From: Opitutales bacterium
GTDB lineage: Bacteria > Verrucomicrobiota > Verrucomicrobiia > Opitutales > UBA953
NCBI GenBank assembly: GCA_017935025.1
Contig: JAGBIL010000017.1
Coordinates: 56,042 to 120,041, forward strand
DNA length: 64,000 nt
Direction: 5' to 3'
Shown here: piece by piece, positions 60,734-64,000 of the stretch
How positions within the stretch are numbered: the first letter of the stretch is position 1
How the letters are laid out: each line of letters begins with the position of its first letter
Program-made: the position numbers and the translations under genes
Notes under the pieces: model-generated
What the model was told of the DNA's origin: nothing
The model's database searches: none
What the model saw: the letters and a program-made list of their open reading frames with translations, nothing else

Positions 60734-61498
60734 TTAGAGCTTTGCGGCAGCGGCTTTGTCGAGAACGAACACGCAGTTCGGGTGATTCTGAAGCCAGCTT
60801 GCCGGGCAGTTTTCGTTCGGAGCTTCGCAAACGGAGCGGTAGATGATGTCCGCCTTATTGTCGCCCCAAGCGAGGAGGACGATTTTCTTGGATTCGAGGA
60901 TCGTGCCGACACCCATCGTAACGGCGGAAGTCGGGACTTCTTCGATTTTGTCATGGAAGAAAAGGCGAGCGTTGTCCTTGATGGTGATTTCGTCGAGAGT
61001 CACCTGGTGCGTACGCGTGTCCGGTCCGCAGGGCGGTTCATTGAAGCCGATGTGTCCGGTGCGGCCGATGCCGAGGATTTGAATATCAATGCCGCCTGCT
61101 GCCTTGATATCCGCGTCGTATTTTTCGCACATTTCGGCGACTTTGTCGGCGGGAACGGTTCCGTCCGGAACGTGAGTTTTTGCCTTGTCGATATCGACAT
61201 GGTCAAAGAGCTCCGTGTTCATGAAGTAGCGGTAGCTCTGATCGTGCGTTCCCGGAAGTCCGTAGTATTCGTCAAGATTGAAGCTGGTAACGTTCTTAAA
61301 GCTCAATCCTTCTTCCTTATGGAGGCGGATGAGTTCTTTGTAGAGAACGACCGGCGTCGACCCCGTGGCGAGACCGAGGACGGCTTCTTTGCCTTCTGCG
61401 GCGCGCGCGCGAATGAGGGCTGCGATTTCGGCAGCAACAGCTTTAACGGCTTCTTCCTTCGTGTCGGAAACCTTCGTGACAATATTCGATGTGCTCAT
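60734..61498 (-). CDS. nagB: Glucosamine-6-phosphate deaminase
   Basis: NagB converts glucosamine-6-phosphate to fructose-6-phosphate and ammonia. Its markers are [17 protein letters not shown] (phosphate loop), [11 protein letters not shown] (catalytic Asp), [15 protein letters not shown] (catalytic His region) and the late ALLAWG-like [15 protein letters not shown] at 61498 (MSTSNIVT) gives 254 aa, normal length. With the ROK kinase it suggests use of amino sugars such as GlcNAc from cell walls or chitin. Confidence 0.96.
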   Translation of the reverse strand: MSTSNIVTKVSDTKEEAVKAVAAEIAALIRARAAEGKEAVLGLATGSTPVVLYKELIRLHKEEGLSFKNVTSFNLDEYYGLPGTHDQSYRYFMNTELFDHVDIDKAKTHVPDGTVPADKVAEMCEKYDADIKAAGGIDIQILGIGRTGHIGFNEPPCGPDTRTHQVTLDEITIKDNARLFFHDKIEEVPTSAVTMGVGTILESKKIVLLAWGDNKADIIYRSVCEAPNENCPASWLQNHPNCVFVLDKAAAAKL

Positions 61499-61705
61499 GT
61501 CGGTTAATTTTGTGGTAAAAAACAGTAAATTTTGAGGTATGAATGAGCCGTCGATTCTACTTGCGAAGCCGCCTGCGGTCAAGAACTCTTGCTCGAAAAG
61601 GCGCGCGGGGACGCGATTAATTCCGCATTGCGCGGGAGCGCTCCTCGCGCTTTAATCTATCTTTTCCAATCAACGTTTTTCCCACGCAACTTTTAACCGA
61701 CGATC

Positions 61706-63655
61706 GTGAGCAAAAAAAATTCCGTCATTCCTTGGACTCCGCACGAAGCGGAGGAGTATTACGGCTTCAAGCGCTGGGGCGCTTCGCATTTTTCCGTCGA
61801 TGAAGACGGTTTTCTCAATGTACACCCGATGGGCGATTTGCGGCACATTCGCATTATGGACATCGTCAAGGAAGCGAAATCCATGGGTCTGCGCCCGCCG
61901 CTCACCATCCGCGTGCAGGATTTGTTGCGTTCCCGCGTCATCCAGCTGAACGAAGCGTTTCGCGCAGCGATTAAGGACGAAGCCTACGACGGAATTTACC
62001 GCGGTGTTTTCCCGATTAAAGTCAACCAGCTCCGCGAAGTCGTCGAAGAAATTCTCGATGCCGGAGAAGATTACGATTACGGGCTGGAAGCCGGATCGAA
62101 GCCCGAACTTCTCATCGCCCTCGCCTTGCTCGAAAGCAAAAACGCGCTCCTCGTCTGCAACGGCTACAAAGACGAGGAATACATCCGCCTCGCGCTGATG
62201 GGCCGCCGCCTCGGGAAGCGTACGGTCATCGTTGTCGAGCAACTCGAAGAAGTGGACCAAATCATCCGCATTTCGCGGGAAATGGATGTCGTTCCCGCAA
62301 TCGGATTCCGCGTCAAGCTCATGACAACGGGAGAAGGCAAATGGGCAAAATCCACCGGCGAAAACGCAAAATTCGGACTTTCCCCGAGCGAAATCATCAT
62401 CGCCACGAAAAAGCTCAAACGCGCCCGTATGCAGAACACGCTCCAGCTTCTGCATTTCCACATCGGCTCTCAGGTTCCGAATATTTTGACCATCAAAAAA
62501 GCCGTCACCGAAGCCGCCCGCTTTTACTGCGAACTCTATAAAATGGGTTTCCCGATGGGAAATATCGACGTCGGCGGCGGGCTCGGTATAGACTACGACG
62601 GTTCACGCTCCAACTACGAGAGCTCGATGAATTATTCGACGGAAGTTTACGCGCGCGACATCGTTTCCAACATCAAAACGGTTTGCGACGATGCCGGTGT
62701 CCCCCACCCGAACATCACGTCCGAAAGCGGGCGCGCCATCGTTGCCCCGCATTCGATTCTGATTTTTGAAGCCGTCGGGAAAATCACGCCGGAAGCCTCC
62801 GATTCCGCCCCGCTCGTCCGCACGAAAAAAGCCCCGATTGTGCGGGAACTCGAAGGAATTTTAAACGAAGGGAAACGCTACGGACTGCTCGAACGCTACC
62901 ACGACGCAGGACAAAAGCGCGACGAAGCGCTCTCGCTCTTCCAGCACGGCTACCTCAACCTCGAAAACCGAGCCGAAGCCGACCGCCTTTTCTGGGAAAT
63001 CTGCCGCGAAATCCATAAGGAACTTCCCAAGCTCAAGGGCAACGTCCCCGAAGAACTCGCCGACCTCGACGCAATGCTCTCCGAGCAATACGTGTGCAAC
63101 TTCTCCGTTTTCCAATCCCTGCTCGACCACTGGGCAATTGACCAGCTTTTCCCGATTGCGCCGATTCATCGCCTCAACGAAAAACCGACCGTCGAAACCA
63201 CGCTCGTCGACATCACTTGCGACAGCGACGGGAAAGTCTCCGATTTCGTCGATTTTGAAGACATTCGCAGCACGCTCACGCTTCACCCGATCCGCCCGAA
63301 AGAACCGTACTACCTCGGCGCGTTTCTCGTCGGCGCCTATCAGGATGTCATGGGCGACTTGCACAATCTCTTCGGACGCGTCGACGAAGCGCACGTCTTC
63401 CTCGAAGAAGACGAAGAGGACGGATTCTACATCGAAGAAGCCATTCCGGGCTATTCCGTCGACAAAATTCTCGCCATGGTGCAGTACGACGCAGACGATC
63501 TTTGCCGCCTGATGAAACGCCGCATAGATCGGGAAACCAAAGCGGACAAAGTCCGCCCGCGCGAAGGCGTTTCGATGCTCGCTCTTTACGAAAAGCTTAT
63601 CAAGGCGAAATCCTACCTCGTTCCCGCCAAAGCCGCACGCAAACGCAAAGCATAG
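61706..63655 (+). CDS. speA: Biosynthetic arginine decarboxylase
   Basis: SpeA decarboxylates arginine to agmatine. The PLP lysine is in [56 protein letters not shown] and [12 protein letters not shown] follow in family order. The start is GTG at 61706 ([20 protein letters not shown]). 649 aa, full length. Together with aguB at 44312 it marks the arginine-agmatine-putrescine route. Confidence 0.96.
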   Translation: MSKKNSVIPWTPHEAEEYYGFKRWGASHFSVDEDGFLNVHPMGDLRHIRIMDIVKEAKSMGLRPPLTIRVQDLLRSRVIQLNEAFRAAIKDEAYDGIYRGVFPIKVNQLREVVEEILDAGEDYDYGLEAGSKPELLIALALLESKNALLVCNGYKDEEYIRLALMGRRLGKRTVIVVEQLEEVDQIIRISREMDVVPAIGFRVKLMTTGEGKWAKSTGENAKFGLSPSEIIIATKKLKRARMQNTLQLLHFHIGSQVPNILTIKKAVTEAARFYCELYKMGFPMGNIDVGGGLGIDYDGSRSNYESSMNYSTEVYARDIVSNIKTVCDDAGVPHPNITSESGRAIVAPHSILIFEAVGKITPEASDSAPLVRTKKAPIVRELEGILNEGKRYGLLERYHDAGQKRDEALSLFQHGYLNLENRAEADRLFWEICREIHKELPKLKGNVPEELADLDAMLSEQYVCNFSVFQSLLDHWAIDQLFPIAPIHRLNEKPTVETTLVDITCDSDGKVSDFVDFEDIRSTLTLHPIRPKEPYYLGAFLVGAYQDVMGDLHNLFGRVDEAHVFLEEDEEDGFYIEEAIPGYSVDKILAMVQYDADDLCRLMKRRIDRETKADKVRPREGVSMLALYEKLIKAKSYLVPAKAARKRKA

Positions 63656-63771
63656 ATTTGGCATCCGGAGAACGGAGACCTATAATCGGCGCGAACAACG
63701 TCGCCGCCGTAAATTTCAATTTGCGCGGGAACGCGGAAACGCGTTTAATCTGCCCTTCAAAATTTTTTGTT

Positions 63772-64000
63772 ATGACATCCTCCGAAATCCGCCAGTCGTT
63801 TCTTGATTTCTTTAAGTCAAAAGAGCACCAGATCGTGCCGTCGTCGAGCCTCATGCCGGACTCGCCGAACCTCCTTTTCACGAACGCGGGAATGAACCAA
63901 TTCGTGCCGATTTTCCTCGGACAAATCCCCTGCCCGTACCCGACGCACCGCGCCGCAGACACGCAGAAATGTATTCGCGCCGGCGGCAAGCACAACGACC
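63772..64000 (+). CDS. alaS: Alanyl-tRNA synthetase, N-terminal part (cut by the window end)
   Basis: Translation from ATG 63772 gives [20 protein letters not shown], then [20 protein letters not shown], then [29 protein letters not shown]. These are the class II AlaS N-terminal motif 1 region. Only 76 codons are in the window. The preceding 116 bp carry the TAAATTTCAATTTGC word and a GCGGGAACG copy. Confidence 0.96.
   Translation, partial: MTSSEIRQSFLDFFKSKEHQIVPSSSLMPDSPNLLFTNAGMNQFVPIFLGQIPCPYPTHRAADTQKCIRAGGKHND

Noticed and set aside
1..64000. tRNA, rRNA or CRISPR arrays
   Set aside because: None was recognised on either strand. The 32-bp array at 34150 has no spacer-repeat alternation of CRISPR type, since its units diverge outside a short core.

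Overview
The window looks like a chromosomal segment of a Gram-negative bacterium, most plausibly a Verrucomicrobiota member near Opitutae. This placement is inferred: there is no rRNA or tRNA here to settle it. Supporting signs are a long-form IspG with the central insert, a PEP-CTERM surface protein, menaquinone (MenB), LPS-type kinases and transferases, a beta-barrel outer-membrane protein, and a near-total lack of Shine-Dalgarno sequences. Start codons were mostly chosen by family N-termini or signal peptides.

Layout. 0-21.6 kb is mostly housekeeping: ispG, a low-Mr phosphatase, tex, a histone-tail/starch-binding-like protein, the feoAB ferrous iron operon with a Fur-like site, an outer-membrane barrel with a second such site, pheT-folK, gpmI, pdxA with a cysteine-less FmdB-like protein, kbl, priA and tig. 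21.7-38.4 kb is a surface-glycan region: WaaE-like and GT2 glycosyltransferases, LPS core kinases, a cytidylyltransferase-GHMP kinase fusion, two hexapeptide acyltransferases, a pyruvyltransferase-like protein, a kinase-glycosidase-like fusion and a YejM/LapC-like sulfatase-fold membrane protein. It is interrupted by a BRO-N gene and two AAA-DUF4143 ATPase genes. 38.5-53.8 kb is again mostly housekeeping: zupT, a DUF2157/GDYXXLXY pair, menB, thrB, parA, aguB, a DJ-1 protein, carB with a probable attenuator, nadB, a pseudouridine synthase, a Xer recombinase and queF. 53.8-59.1 kb is accessory: an IdeS-like cysteine protease with a PEP-CTERM anchor, a Dam/nuclease/DpnA-like restriction-modification module, a four-helix-bundle protein and a second BRO-N gene. 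59.2-64 kb holds a ROK kinase, nagB, speA and the start of alaS. SpeA and AguB are two steps of one agmatine-to-putrescine route.

Three patterns stand out. (1) The oligomer GCGGGAACG is enormously over-represented on both strands, inside genes and as inverted pairs that form terminators, which is how DNA uptake sequences behave in Neisseria and Pasteurellaceae. (2) Both BRO-N genes carry a long perfect palindrome of different sequence at exactly the same codon position, in the same codon phase. (3) Both DUF4143 ATPase genes lie between a neighbouring gene and a duplicated copy of that gene's 3' end (89 bp and 35 bp), which suggests single-gene cassettes. Long palindromic intergenic repeats of at least three types are also scattered through the window.
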